From Fusarium oxysporum f. sp. lycopersici 4287 (lineage: Eukaryota > Ascomycota > Sordariomycetes > Hypocreales > Nectriaceae), in assembly GCF_000149955.1 (NCBI RefSeq), contig NC_030994.1, forward strand, positions 1,693,776-1,757,775: DNA of 64,000 nt, in the 5' to 3' direction. Shown here one piece after another: positions 11,587 to 23,865 of this stretch. Each line of letters opens with the position of its first letter. Positions within the stretch are counted from its first letter, which is position 1. The notes under the pieces are model-generated. The model made no database searches, was not told the DNA's origin, and saw only the letters and a program-made list of their open reading frames with translations. A program made the translations under genes and the position numbers.

Positions 11587-13424
11587 ATTGGCATTTACGG
11601 AAGACAACAGTAATAATGAAATAAACGGTCAAATCTTCACGCGCCATCATTTTAACCAACATGGAGCTCTTGTGTATATCCAATTCTGATGAAGCAAGGA
11701 TATGACAGGGTTCGGGATCTTAATTAACTAGCGTTGCACATCTGCCGTTAGTGTGATGAAAAGGGGAATCTGGAATTGAGGGATGCCAATGTCTGGTGCA
11801 GCCTTTGTAACGGTGACTTTGTCAATAGCATTACTTACATGAAACGTTCTCGACCTTGGATATTAAAATAAAGATGTTTCGTATTATATGTTAGCCCAAA
11901 CGATGAATTTCTGTGCTTTATGCTCTTTTGTGCTCTCAATTGCGTGAGTAATGCAATGCTATTGCCTGCTCTTCTCTGTGATATGTTGCGGTCTCAGATT
12001 TTCCCTTCAGCTTAATCAACTCTCATTGACCCCCTCGATAAGTGGCATGAGATGTGCATAACGGTTTCGCCCCATGATTTATGGTTTCGTGAGCTACTGT
12101 CGCGGCTAACTTCTACTTGTATCATATAAGCTAAAACTGAACGTCTGGTTATTGATAATGGACATTCCACTTCGTCTTTCAATCACTCTAGCTTGAGGTT
12201 GTTCTTCAAGTCAATGACTTGCAGTGAAACCATCACACCTTGACGGCACAACTACAAACCCAGCGGGAAGAATTTCTAGCAAGTCGCCTTTCTTGTCGAT
12301 AGTGATCTTCTGGACTCAAGTGGCGGGAATAAGGAGGTGCTGTGAGATGCGCATTCCAGTCATGATAATGCAATTCTTTCTCATCTCTGGTGGCTAAGAT
12401 AAAGGAAAGTTCACTCTTTCATGCTTATATCAGTATGATTCTATGGTCACTTCCTTGATTTCAACCTCCCCTGAGCTTCACCGGTTACCAATGTAGTAGT
12501 CCAACTCAGTACAGAGCGCCAGGACAGGTACCTGCAAGACAACTAATAAGCTCCTGTTTTCGGCGGAAGAAAGGTAAAATAAAACTCTACGTGGACGTCT
12601 TCATACTTACTATGCACTCTTTGGGAATGAGTATGTCAGGCCTGCCAGCCTCAGCGAGCTCGAGAAGAACCATAGGCTCCGCCGTATTCAAACACAATTA
12701 TAAGAACTTGGCTCGCAAGGTCTATTTGAACCTTCAGAACAGCTACACGATTTATTTTTTCTTTGCTCTCAACTATTTACTCGGTATGGAGCTCAAATCA
12801 GAGAGGAAACACACTAAGAACGCAACCTTGTCAATGTCAGCCGTTTGCGATTCTTGACTTTACAGCTAATGAACAGGAGCTGAGGAAAGTAACAACATTT
12901 CAAGCTTATTTCAGTGCTTCTCATCTCTCATGTTATTCCGATATGAATCTTGGCCAGTGTAGTGGCTTGAGCAAGACTTGAATATGGCTGCTATGAATAG
13001 TGGCTGTTCTCTAAGAGGGCTTTGAAATCCTTCGAGCCTAAGTTACTTCGAAGCGTATGAATAAATGATTATCCCAGTACCGTGCTGAAATATGCTTCTG
13101 AGCCCCATCTGTATCTAATTACATTATTTCCTTTAGTACTTCCCTAACTTGTCTGTACCAGGTGCTTGGTATGATGGTCATGTCAAGGATAGTGACGGGG
13201 CGGAATCGGGAAATGGAACCAAAAACTTGCTATCTGTGTTCCAAAGGATGCATGGCTATCCTATCCCATTAAATTAGTAGGTATATGCATTGAGCACAGT
13301 CCGCATTTGATTGTTTATCTCATACAAGCTTACCAAGCCATGCAACTCTGATCCGGGAGAATCATCACAGTCAAATCTACTGGCTGTAGCATAACCATGT
13401 ATTATATACTATATAGGAATATCA
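11587..13424. other. 1.8 kb without a recognisable gene
   Basis: This holds the 3' flanks of two genes that face each other. Base composition is AT-richer than coding DNA. I see no conserved frame, repeat family or RNA gene. Confidence 0.5.
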
Positions 13425-14477
13425 TCATGTCTTGGGCCTACTCTCCGCCCATAACTTATCGATAATCTGGAAGACGGCCGTCACGCCCTTCATGGTCTCT
13501 TCATCCACCTGTCCACCCAGCTTTTGCTGGATCTTGTCTGGATGCCATCGCACACGCTCATCCCTGAGCTTAGCCACAAACGATTTTTCTCCTATCTCTT
13601 GTGGATTCAGTCCATTGACAAAGAACTCGCGCACAGTTGGCTCATCCACGTCTTCTATGCGACCGCCTTCAACCGGCCATGCAATTTCCGTAGGTGTGCC
13701 CTCCCAGTTTATCCAAGCTTTCGTGTAGTCTTCCCATCGTTGTTCCCAACGTCGACGTTCTCTGCGCTCCTCTCCACGACGGATACTATATTCCATGTCC
13801 TCTTGGAGTTTCTGCGCGCGACGATCCTCGGTGGCTTTGCGCTTCTTCGCCTCTTCACGGCGAGCACGCTCCTCAAGCAAGCCAGCATTTGTCTTTTCCC
13901 ACATTTTCTGACGTACATAGGAAGCGTACTCTTCATCTGTCATTTGTTCTAGGTGACCTGTAGGCCCTACGCGCTCGTTGGGGTAGACGTGGACGGGTTG
14001 GCCATATACACTTTCCCAGTATGCAGCGCCCTCATCATCGGCCATGGCGTCGAATAGAGATTCACGAAATGCTGCGTCGGGATCTAGAGGCTCTGGCTCA
14101 TGAGGGTTTTTTGGTGTGGGAGAGCGATGTCGCCGACGGTGTCGGTGTCGGCGGTGACGGACAGGTGAACGCCCATGACTGTCATCATCATCATAATCTC
14201 GATGCCTATGTCTGTCTCGCGATCTTCGACGAGATCTATGGTGGTCCTTCAGCCGGATGCGTGAGCGCCTCGGCGCTGTGGTGTCCCCTTCGTCATCTTT
14301 ATCGTTGCGCTGGGCGTCGGTGTGCTCTGATGTCGCATCGAGCGACGGCTCTCTCTTGACGTCAACTGGTGATCGCGATTCGGGAGATCGACTCCTCCTT
14401 CGGCTTTTGGGCTTGTCAGGGTTGATAGAGGAAAGGATATGGCGTCTACGAGGCGACTTCTCGGTTTCGCCCATCAT
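13425..14477 (-). CDS. NF-kappa-B inhibitor-like protein 1 (NFKBIL1) family, nuclear
   Basis: A 350-residue protein from a single exon. The first 125 residues are an Arg/Ser/His-rich, strongly basic tract (for example RRRSRSPESRSP and RHRRHRHRRRHRSPTP), like the RS regions of splicing-associated proteins. A central block (about residues 130-190) has FRESLFDAMADDEGAAYWE and YPNERVGPTG. A charged coiled-coil region (about 195-260) follows, then the C-terminal block KLRDERVRWHPDKIQQKLGG with a J-domain-like HPD tripeptide, ending VFQIIDKLWAESRPKT. This combination is what fungal genomes label NF-kappa-B inhibitor-like protein 1; fungi lack NF-kappa-B, so the name reflects homology only, and a role in RNA processing is an inference. 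Two adjacent ATGs open the frame. Confidence 0.75.
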   Translation of the reverse strand: MMGETEKSPRRRHILSSINPDKPKSRRRSRSPESRSPVDVKREPSLDATSEHTDAQRNDKDDEGDTTAPRRSRIRLKDHHRSRRRSRDRHRHRDYDDDDSHGRSPVRHRRHRHRRRHRSPTPKNPHEPEPLDPDAAFRESLFDAMADDEGAAYWESVYGQPVHVYPNERVGPTGHLEQMTDEEYASYVRQKMWEKTNAGLLEERARREEAKKRKATEDRRAQKLQEDMEYSIRRGEERRERRRWEQRWEDYTKAWINWEGTPTEIAWPVEGGRIEDVDEPTVREFFVNGLNPQEIGEKSFVAKLRDERVRWHPDKIQQKLGGQVDEETMKGVTAVFQIIDKLWAESRPKT

Positions 14478-15781
14478 TCGAGGGCCGTGTAGTTCGAAGG
14501 CATTGAGTAAGTGACGCTCTTGGCTTTGCGAGTCTGAGAATTTGTAGTTGTAAGTTAAACTTTCGATGTGGGGATTAGTTGTTGCTGGTGCACAGACCTT
14601 ACTTTATATTCATACCATGATTATCCATCGACTTGAATGATGATGAACCCAGCAAATAGGTATGCACTGAAAAGAAAGTATAGGCTCTAATAAAATTCAA
14701 TGGGTATGGGGAGCCATTGTGGTGCATGTTGTTTTAGTGATTGCAGGTATGGTTGTGTGTCAGAGAATTGTATTAACTTTTGTGACAGTCAGACTGAGTT
14801 ACATGATCAGAACTTGAGATGTACACAAGGTTATTCATTTCACCCAAACAGACGAATCCTTCAGGGAGCACTATCGCGATATCCAACCGACTATCATACA
14901 AGTTCAACAATACTTAAAAGGTGCTATGACTTGAGACTGTACTGGAATACAATGTCTGGTCTTCCAGTACAGGGTAAGCAGATTTAGCGTGTTGATCAAG
15001 AAAGGCTAGCATCCACAGCCAGTTATTCGCTATCAGACAGTACTGGGTTTCTAGTATCTACTCCAGTTTTGGTGTGGTAAGATAGAAAAAACGATAATTA
15101 CTGAAGGGTACGGAGGTACTAGTCGTGGAATTATACCTTGATAGTCCAGCCACTACAGAACATTGACCATTACGATAAGGAGGCAACTTGGAGTGAAACA
15201 TGGGCCGCGGACCACTACCTATTATTCGCATTCACTTCAAGTCGAAAGTTCTACACACCAAGATCCCCATGCTAGAAAACAACGTTGCCCTCTGAGGGAA
15301 GTGATACTGATCTCTTATCTCACATCGTTAATCAGTTATAGTCGACGCTATTCCAAAAAGTATCCCTTCCCCTGAATTCATTGTCTCCATGGGTTGGCCC
15401 CTAGGGGGGATTTTAAGGGTCTAGATGCCCCGCAGCGGCCAATCGACAGCTAGCAAACCGTCGCAGGGCTGGTATTGATCCAATCCATTTCAAACAGTGT
15501 CCAGGCTGACTGACTCTGATGAGCGAGGCCAGATAAATTTGTTCGACACCCAATACCAACGCCAACCTCTTTCTTGTCCGCTCCGCCCTTGCGTCTTGTC
15601 TGTCGTCGATACTGCGCTTCAGTCCCTCGATAAGCGCATATCCAGATCGTTACACTTGACGACAATCAGTGAAGACCGCAACATGCGTGGATAGTCTTTA
15701 CAGCGGCACCTCTTTTCCTTCTGTTCTGGCATCAGTCTTTTGCGCATAACCACCCAAGAGTCAATTGACATCGCATCAACC
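14478..15781. other. Divergent intergenic region (1.3 kb)
   Basis: This lies between the starts of the NFKBIL1-like gene (minus) and the ZIP gene (plus) and must contain both promoters. No reading frame or repeat is convincing. The right third (15500-15781) is CT-rich, as expected for the ZIP leader. Confidence 0.5.
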
Positions 15782-17280
15782 ATGGGAGGGGTACTATTAC
15801 TTCTCGGCCTATGCGTAAGTGAACCTCGCCCATTCGCCGATAAACCATTGAGACTGACATTTAATCAAGCTAATCATGGCTTTGGCGTACGTGTGACCTC
15901 GACCATAGACTCATGCCCTTCCCGTCAATTGCTAACATGCCCAACAGCTCATTCCTCGCCGGAGCGCTGCCCCTTTCAATGTCGCTTTCGCAATCACAAC
16001 TTCGATTACTCTCGAGCGTCGGTGTTGGAATATTGGTCGGGACTTCACTTATAGTCATTATCCCCGAAGGAATCGAAGCTGCAACCGCGCCTGCGGAGGC
16101 TGCTCACATGCATCGAGTTCGAAGCCTGGTGCGCCGAACCCCTTGGAGCCATGCCGTACTCACACGTGGACTCCCTGAGTCAATTGTCACAATAAGCACC
16201 GGCTCAATCGAGAAACGAAATGACGAGTTGGATACCGAAGCGCTTGTCCGTCGCATTATAAATGCAGCAGCGGGGAATGGTCGAGTCAAGCGCGCCGATA
16301 TTGAGACCGCCGTTGAAGCGACAGGTGATGATACTCCAGCCACCCCAGGAGCCGGCGATACCACAAAGGATAGCACTACCGACAATAAGGGATCGGAAAC
16401 GGCGGAGAGTGGAAAGGATGGCCAACAGAGCCATGACGGGGACCATGAAGCGGAGCATGAGAAAGAGGAAGCGCATGAGCACGAGCACGAACATGCCGTT
16501 CCCACATTCGAAATTGGCTTCTCGTTGACTCTGGGTTTTCTGTTAATGTTCCTGATTGATCGACTTCCGCGCCATGCGACAGAGAGTCTTCATTCTGCAC
16601 CCCAGACCCGCCATATCAGCCTCGACAACCTCAACGGTGATTCCGCCTCGGTTGACGAAGAGGCGGATGGGTTCCTGGGATCCCTGACACCTACTCCGCG
16701 ACGAGCGCGCAGCCTGGCAACGACCACTGGACTGGTTATCCACGCCGCCGCCGACGGAATTGCAATGGGTGCCTCGTCGACCACTTCAGATATGAAGCTT
16801 GGCTTCATTATCTTTGCGGCCATTATGATTCACAAGGCTCCTGCCGCCTTTGGCCTTACTTCACTTCTCCTCAAGCAGGGTCTATCGAAGCGAGCTGCTC
16901 GAGGACATCTTATTGTATTCAGTTTGGCCGCACCCTTTGGTGCGTTGACAACATGGACATTGATCACTCTGTTAGGTGGTGGTAAGGTTGAGAGTGATCA
17001 CTGGTGGACCGGCATGCTACTCCTCTTCTCTGGTGGCACGTTTTTGTAAGTTAAGCATGTCTTTCTTGACATTCGTCACTGACATCTCGATAGATATGTT
17101 GCTATGCATGCGATGCAAGAGGATACTACCCCCCATACTCATGACCACGGCATCAACGGCTATGCAGACAGTAGTGCCGCAGCCCAGCGGAAACTAAAGG
17201 GACCGCAGATGCGCGATACATTGGCCACCATGGGTGGTATGCTGGTGCCACTTCTTACACAGTTTGGCCACCACCACTAA
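15782..17280 (+). CDS. ZIP-family metal transporter (SLC39A9/Atx2-like)
   Basis: Four exons: 15782-15814, 15870-15886 (only 17 bases), 15948-17045 and 17094-17280, giving 444 residues. The spliced start MGGVLLLLGLCLIMALASFL and the following SMSLSQSQLRLLSSVGVG match the SLC39A9/Atx2 branch of ZIP proteins, which move zinc or manganese across Golgi membranes. Membrane segments occur near residues 2-25, 36-60, 195-215 and in the C-terminal third. The metal-site helices carry HAAADGIAMGA and HKAPAAFG, with the paired His expected of ZIP helices IV and V. A cytosolic or luminal loop (about residues 170-195) is rich in His and Glu (HEHEHEH) and may bind metal. The C-terminus ends in QFGHHH. Substrate (Zn or Mn) cannot be decided from sequence. 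Confidence 0.88.
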
Positions 17281-20200
17281 GTCGCAAGCACTTCATTCGT
17301 CTTGTATTCCCCTGCTGCGCATATTGAGATTTTGGGACGGTATGTGGTGGAATATAACAGCCATAGACAGAGTTTGGGATGACATGGCGCTTTCAAGATT
17401 TCTTTCTGTTTCGGAGCCGGCGAGCTCACTTTCGCTGCGTGGGAAGGGACCAGAATAGACTCATGAGCGATTTTCACGGCGACAAAAGCCGGGATGGTGG
17501 AAAGGAATTTATAGGGACAGCATGGGACATTTACGGTCTCTTGGGTTGCAATAGCCGCACAAATAGTACTCTTGAGATATGTTGCAGGCGTTCTTGACTG
17601 CGGCTGCACAGCATCGCTATCACATGCCTCAAGGCCAAATTCTCTATACAGGACTGTATCTTTGTGTCACTTGATCACTGCAAGCAACTCCGGATATATC
17701 AGATCGCATCTGGTTTCAACGTAACCCAGCCGCAGCCAAAAGGAGATATGCCAATGGTGGTTTTGGTTGTGGATTCATCTGGTTCAACCTAGGTTTCAAA
17801 GAGGAGCTTTATAAAACCAACTGAGCTCTAGGCAGGGATACAAGGACAAAGCTGCTTCACACATAGTCACAGAAGCAACAAAATGGCCTGATGTTTTTGT
17901 TTGAATGATACGTAGAGCATTCCAAAGTGAAAATGGACAGGGGATGCTGAGATAGTTTATTAGTTACTGTGGAGGGTGGGTTTAATTCTCCGCGTTTGTA
18001 GATTGGACGATCCGATACCTTTGGGAATTCAATAAACGTTGTCTTGGTAGGGTGTAAGACACGAGAGAATTCATATAATATAAAGAGATTGACGGCCGTT
18101 TAGGACAACTTGACTAACAAGACGTTGAATCAAGTTAACAGTGCTTAGGGAAAAGCCAAGATTGGTGTTCGGTCAAGTCCGCTCACACTTTTCTTCACAG
18201 CCTCTACGAAAATAGTAAGGGGCTCAGTTCATTCAGCTTCAAGGCCAGGGTCTTGCAGTGCTTGCTAGTCTCGTTACAGGATTGATATGTAGCTTTTCCA
18301 AGGCATTATGCGTCGTTAGTGTGGTACTACTAAAAGTTAAATCTCCAGGGCGGATCAAGGAAGAAAAAAGGTTGGTCGTTTACGCCATTGGCGCTTCTGG
18401 TGAATGTTCCGAGGTCTTCTTTTCTTCGATGTACCAAGGTATCCTCTCTGTATTGACAACCGACAGCGTCAGAGAGTGAGAATTTACGGCATCGTGGCTT
18501 GCGCCAGAAGTTTGGATGTTGGCGTTTGGTAAATGTTCATCCATGTGATATTTCTTACCGGTCCTTGCAATAGATCAAAGAGCCAACAATATGTTATGAT
18601 ATGTGGTGTAGATAAAATCAAGGTAACATGAACCCTCGTATATCAATGATCCTCAAACTCCCTGCACCTGATCGTCCAAGAAGCCTTAAAGAGGGGTTCG
18701 TCAACACACTCGACACGGCATCCAATCCCATCTTGTCGAGAGCCGCCTGAAATGTCACATCTTATCACATGGCTATACTCGATGGGGGAAGCGTAGCGAT
18801 GTCTTGCAGGAGTTTGCAGTGCGGAGTCCCCCATCTTTGCTCCGAAGATATGTACATACTATGGTACAGCACAATCGTAGCTGATCCTCACATGTCATGA
18901 ACAAGACACAGCTGCATATAGCTTGTGTGAAGATCGACGTAATATCAGAGGCTGAGGGTCGGTGAAACCGTCATGATCAATGCTGCAAAAAGTCAACAGC
19001 CACGAACTGCACCTGAGAATGGCGCACGGCTTCAACCACCTACACTATGCAGGAACCAACAGAGGTATCCAATCCCTTCGTTGGGTACAATCTGATCTGG
19101 TGAACGGTGGAGATGATCAATTCGATCCAAGGTAGGATTCATTTATTCAGGGTCGACGGAGGCAGGGCCAGGGAACTACTGTAAAAAACGACCAGACTAG
19201 GATCTGTTTCACTGTTTGAAACAGGTTTGGCATCTCATGTTTCAAAATCAATTTCTCGATGAATTGAGTTGAAGCGTTTGCAGGTTGAGAACAAGATTAA
19301 AGAATGTACTTTATTAATGAAGCGAGATTTTTTCCAATGGCGGGAATGTGATTGGAACGTCCCTGCATTGAATGAGCTGAAGGAAGAAAAAGCAATGAAC
19401 AGAGCGGGCTTGAAGTGCTAGGTTGGTTCCTGCGCTTCTCTCCTTACCTACCTCAGTCTATTCCATCCACTTCTAGGTACGGAGTATACCTCACTTCCGT
19501 TTGATATTAATTAGATGGATGCTGCTTGTACTGTAAAACCCTTCGACGACACCAGAAAAAGGAACGATGACCAAGTTCCGTTTTCGTTCACGGACCGTCT
19601 TGGGCTTCAAAACTGCTTCGTCCTACCGTAGTTCTTTCTCTCAATCGATCGTCCCTTATTCAGCCAAATTTCCCTTCCTTTGTCTCGCCTCCACTGCTGC
19701 ATCTGCTGCATCTGGTCATCAGATTGATTCACTTCCTCGACGCCTCAGAATCGAGTCGGTCATCTCGTCTTGCCTTACAAAGACGGACAAACCCATTATA
19801 CATATCATCCCATATCCTCGGTAAGACAATCTCGCACTTTCATTGTGCGCAAACCTTTTCTCAACACAAACTTCCATACCCGGCTTTGCCAGCTCAACTC
19901 AGGAGATATCCTTGTGCCGGTCACGGCGACAGCCGACATAGTCATTGTCAAAAACAACACCCAAACGGAAAGGCAAAGGCAAGAGAACCGCTACAACAAG
20001 GCCCTGAACTGTACTGCAACCAATGCCGTTTAGCGCCTCTACGATCCCGCCATCGTCCTTGGCCTGCACCCGACCCACGCGCCAGGTCATCAGCCAGTCC
20101 CAGGCTCATTCTGCGAGCCAAGATTGTCATCCCAGAACAAACACAGGTGTTCCCGTCCCTGGACGTGTACCGGTACCGTACCGCCTGTCCGTCGGCTCTC

Positions 20201-20565
20201 TCCACTATCTCTAGTGACTATCGCCATTCACCGTTGGTTTCTGCTTTCTGCATCCTTTCCCTTTTTCAATATCTGCACCTAATTCTGTTCGAAGCCAACG
20301 CAACATTCTTATACCGAGCTTTTGCGCGATTATAAGCGATTCGCTCTATTCTACATGTGCTGACATCCTCCTCGAATTGTTGGCAGAGGCCTCGTACGGC
20401 TTGCTTTTTGTTTCCCCACCCACGATCCATCGTCGGCCTCCCCTCGATATCAGCCGTTGTCGTTCAAGTAATCCACCTCCATCAAGTTGTTGATCCTCCT
20501 CACAAACCGTTTCAAAGTCTGTATTCCAACCCACACCAACATCTTGGAGGGCGACGACCCGGGTC
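17281..20565. other. 3.3 kb gap holding the long leader of the F-box/WD40 gene
   Basis: The left 2 kb shows no conserved frame on either strand. From about 19570 the plus strand is C/T-rich with several short upstream frames, as in long fungal 5' leaders, and it runs to the ATG at 20566. No RNA gene or repeat element was recognised. Confidence 0.5.
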
Positions 20566-22798
20566 ATGGCCGGTTACCAACGACCCATGAGTTTTTCAGA
20601 AAGACGAGGAAGCGCCCTCAGTGACGACTTGACCCTCGGCACATCGACGAACCCCATGGTTAACCACCGCTTGGAAAAGCTGCCTCAGCAGCAACGGCAC
20701 TTGCGTGGACCTCCTACTCCCAGCATGTCTACACCCGCCGCGGACTTTGATCAACAGCTCACTGGCTCACCTCCACCGCCTCCCACACCCGCTGCGTCTC
20801 CGGGACCATCGCATTTCCAACCAGATTGGAGTGATGCGGCTGATGATGAAGACTTCTTTCTTGCCAAAGTCCGGCAACACTTCAAAAACTGTTCCGGTCC
20901 TCAGAGGACTCGAGTCCTCGCCGATCTGCTGAACCTCTGTACCAGCCAGCAATTGAGTTTCGTTCATCAATTTGTCAGCCCTTTGTTGAAAAAGGACCCC
21001 TTTACAAGTCTGCCAGATGAACTGTGTCTTCGGGTAAGGAACATCCTTATATCATTGCTTTCCCTAGATCCGGTGGGCTTACTCACATGTGTAGATATTA
21101 TCTTTCATCGATGACCCAAAAGTTTTAGCACGAGCCTCGCAAGTTTCCAAACGATGGCGAGATCTCCTTAGCGACGACATGACATGGAAGAATCTTTGTG
21201 TCAAACACGACTACGGCCGCCGACTATCAGAGGTCTACACACACGCACCTAATTTCTCATCGAGACCATCAGTACAGGCTCTGCATGGACTCGATGCCGA
21301 CATGACCAGCAGCAGCAGTTTCCCAGGCGCGCGCCCTTATTCTTACACCTCAGGGACCCGATCGTTCGAGGGCTCGAATACCTCTGGTCGACCCAGGTTA
21401 CGGACTTACAAGTCTCACTTCAAGCAGAGATATCTAGTTGAAGCTGCTTGGCGATCTGGCGGTACTAGCACAACGCGGAATATTACCCAAGAGGGGGGCG
21501 TTGTTACAAGCCTGCATCTGACACCCAAGTACATAATTGTGGCACTTGATAATGCCAAGATTCATGTGTTCGATACTGAGGGAGACTCGCAACGCACCCT
21601 GCAGGGACATGTTATGGGTGTCTGGGCCATGGTTCCCTGGGATGATACTCTGGTCAGTGGAGGCTGTGATCGCGACGTGAGAGTATGGAACCTCAAGACT
21701 GGGTAAGTTGAGAGTCATAATCAGTCTCGATCATTTGCTGACAGGATATAGTGCCTGTTTACACACCTTGCGAGGTCACACATCGACAGTTAGGTGCCTG
21801 AAAATGGCAGATGCAAATACGGCGATTTCTGGATCCCGGGATACCACCCTAAGAATCTGGGATATCCGAACCGGCCTTTGCAAAAATGTTCTTGTTGGTC
21901 ATCAGTCCAGTGTTCGGTGTCTCGAGATCAAGGGCGACATTGTCGTATCCGGTAGCTACGATACTTTTGCTCGAGTCTGGAGCATTTCCGAGGGCCGTTG
22001 TCTTCAAACGTTACAGGGCCATTTTAGTCAAATTTATGCCATTGCGTTTGATGGTAAGCGAGTCGTGACGGGCAGTCTGGATACCAACGTGAGAATTTGG
22101 GATCCGAGTTCTGGGTATGTGTCTCTTCAAACTACAGATAATAGCTACTAACAGTTCGAAGTGAGTGCCTGGCTATTCTCCAGGGTCACACGTCTCTTGT
22201 TGGACAGCTTCAGATGCGCGGTGACACCTTAGTTACTGGTGGATCAGATGGATCGGTTAGAGTTTGGTCATTGAAAGAAATGTGTCCGATCCATCGTCTT
22301 GCAGCTCACGACAACAGTGTCACCAGTCTGCAATTTGATGATACTCGAGTCGTGAGTGGCGGCAGTGATGGTCGAGTTAAGATCTGGGACCTCAAAACTG
22401 GACATCTCGTTCGTGAACTCATCGCGCAAGGTGAAGCTGTCTGGCGTGTTGCCTTTGAAGATGAGAAGTGTGTTGCTTTGGCCTTGAGACACGGCCGTAC
22501 AGTCATGGAGGTAAGCCGATATTGGACGAGGGCTATCCACGCTCAAGACTGACTTTGATAGGTGTGGTCGTTCTCACCACCCGAAGATATGCTCTATGAC
22601 CGCCCACTCTCGCTTCAACAGCGGGTACTGGAGGATGACCCGAGTCGCCCATTGAGCGCCATGGCTATCGACTATCGCACTTCGCAACAGACTTTGGCCA
22701 GTTCTAGCCGAGACGCTTCAACCCAGGATGTCGAAATGAACGACGCTGGCCCTTCAACTGCCCCATTGCAGGGCGGTACGTTCTTTCATGACGACTGA
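20566..22798 (+). CDS. F-box/WD40 substrate receptor of an SCF ubiquitin ligase (Cdc4/Fbw7 type)
   Basis: Five exons: 20566-21033, 21095-21702, 21752-22114, 22162-22510 and 22562-22798, giving 674 residues. The N-terminal 140 residues are Pro/Ser/Gln-rich. The F-box spans about residues 145-195 (DPFTSLPDELCLR joined by splicing to ILSFIDDPKVLARASQ, then SKRWRDLL), and would bind Skp1. From about residue 275 to 600 there are seven to eight WD40 blades, each with a GH...WD pattern, such as LRGHTSTVRCLKM, SGSRDTTLRIWD and SGGSDGRVKIWDLKTG. The propeller would hold phosphorylated substrates for ubiquitination by the SCF complex in nucleus and cytosol. Relatives include yeast Cdc4 and Neurospora FWD-1; which one is the true orthologue needs a tree. 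The short C-terminal tail ends in FFHDD. Confidence 0.88.
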
Positions 22799-23865
22799 GC
22801 TGGGAGTTCGGTGATCTCAACGATGGCCCTGCGTCAACCATCGTGATATGACATCGGCGAGCACCAGCATTTCAAGCGTACCCGATTTTGTGGATTCAAC
22901 ATTTAGTATCGAAGACGGATCCGGTCATCCGCACTGCATTGCACTATATTCTTTCTTCGAATTGTTGTAGAGGCGCCAAGGGTTTTTGAAAGCATGTTTT
23001 GGGCGTTGCTGCATCACCACCAGTTCACAAAATATGTTAGTTATGGATGGATCATGCGAATTTGCATGGGAGTATGACAGCATGAATCAAGGGGTTATGG
23101 GAAACTGGAGCCACGGGAATGGAATACGGAGTTGCATCTGAAGGCGGCTCGGACTATATCAGAAGCCAATGTCAGCGTCCTGGTCTTTGACATTGATCGT
23201 TATCTTTATCATAATACCACATCGGCGGCGTGTGTATAGAACGATTAGAAATTAGCCCAGTAATGTTGGGTTCCACCAATAAGACTTGCCAATTCTTTGC
23301 CTTTTTATTTTGGAGCCAAGTGTGAGTTATAAACTGCCATCATGGGCCATGTTTTCGTTCCTGGGTGGTAAGATCGTTGAGCCCGAATATTTCCAGGGAC
23401 TGAGAGTACCTTAGTAAGGGACTTCCGACCTCCACCAGCAAAACCTATTGTCGTGACTCGGAGGTAGAAGGGATGATGTGGATAGAGCCCCACATCGGCG
23501 AGAATTACACCGACGAAGTGGTGTGTCACTTGGACGGTCTTGTATGGAGCAGAAAGATGGTCAAGAGGTGGTCTTTTGATAATCGGAGGACGTCTACGGG
23601 CTTTTTAGCAGAACTTATCGATATAAACATTTCCTCGGAGAAGATTATCTCCTCAATTGGACTGTCTGGAGGTATTCAAAGAGAACGCAAACATGTACAC
23701 ATCACGTGACCGCTAAGCCTATTCAGGACTAGACCCACCAACAATTGGAGGCCAAGCTCAACGCTCTGCCGCTCAACAGCGACTTTTTCTGAGCTCCATC
23801 CAGCCAAGTCGCAGTTATCAACTCGACAACGTCCTGATCCCTCAGTTCAATTCTCCATATCCACG
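22799..23865. other. 1.07 kb intergenic region upstream of PDA1
   Basis: This contains the 3' flank of the F-box gene and the promoter of the pyruvate dehydrogenase gene. A palindromic E-box lies at 23702-23709. A 78-codon plus-strand frame (23473-23709) has no recognisable features and is not called. Confidence 0.5.
23702..23709. promoter_or_regulatory. Palindromic E-box TCACGTGA upstream of PDA1
   Basis: A perfect 8-base palindrome 157 bases before the PDA1 start codon. TCACGTGA is the preferred site of Cbf1-type bHLH factors in yeasts and a common bHLH site in filamentous fungi. Position favours a role in the promoter of the downstream gene, but one 8-base site is weak evidence. Confidence 0.35.

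Noticed and set aside
11010..11594. 194-codon minus-strand frame
   Set aside because: It is antisense to the Ser/Ala-rich surface protein; repetitive GC-rich codons leave the opposite strand open by chance.
23473..23709. 78-codon plus-strand frame upstream of PDA1
   Set aside because: It has no conserved motif, no introns, and lies in a region expected to be promoter; it also contains the E-box.
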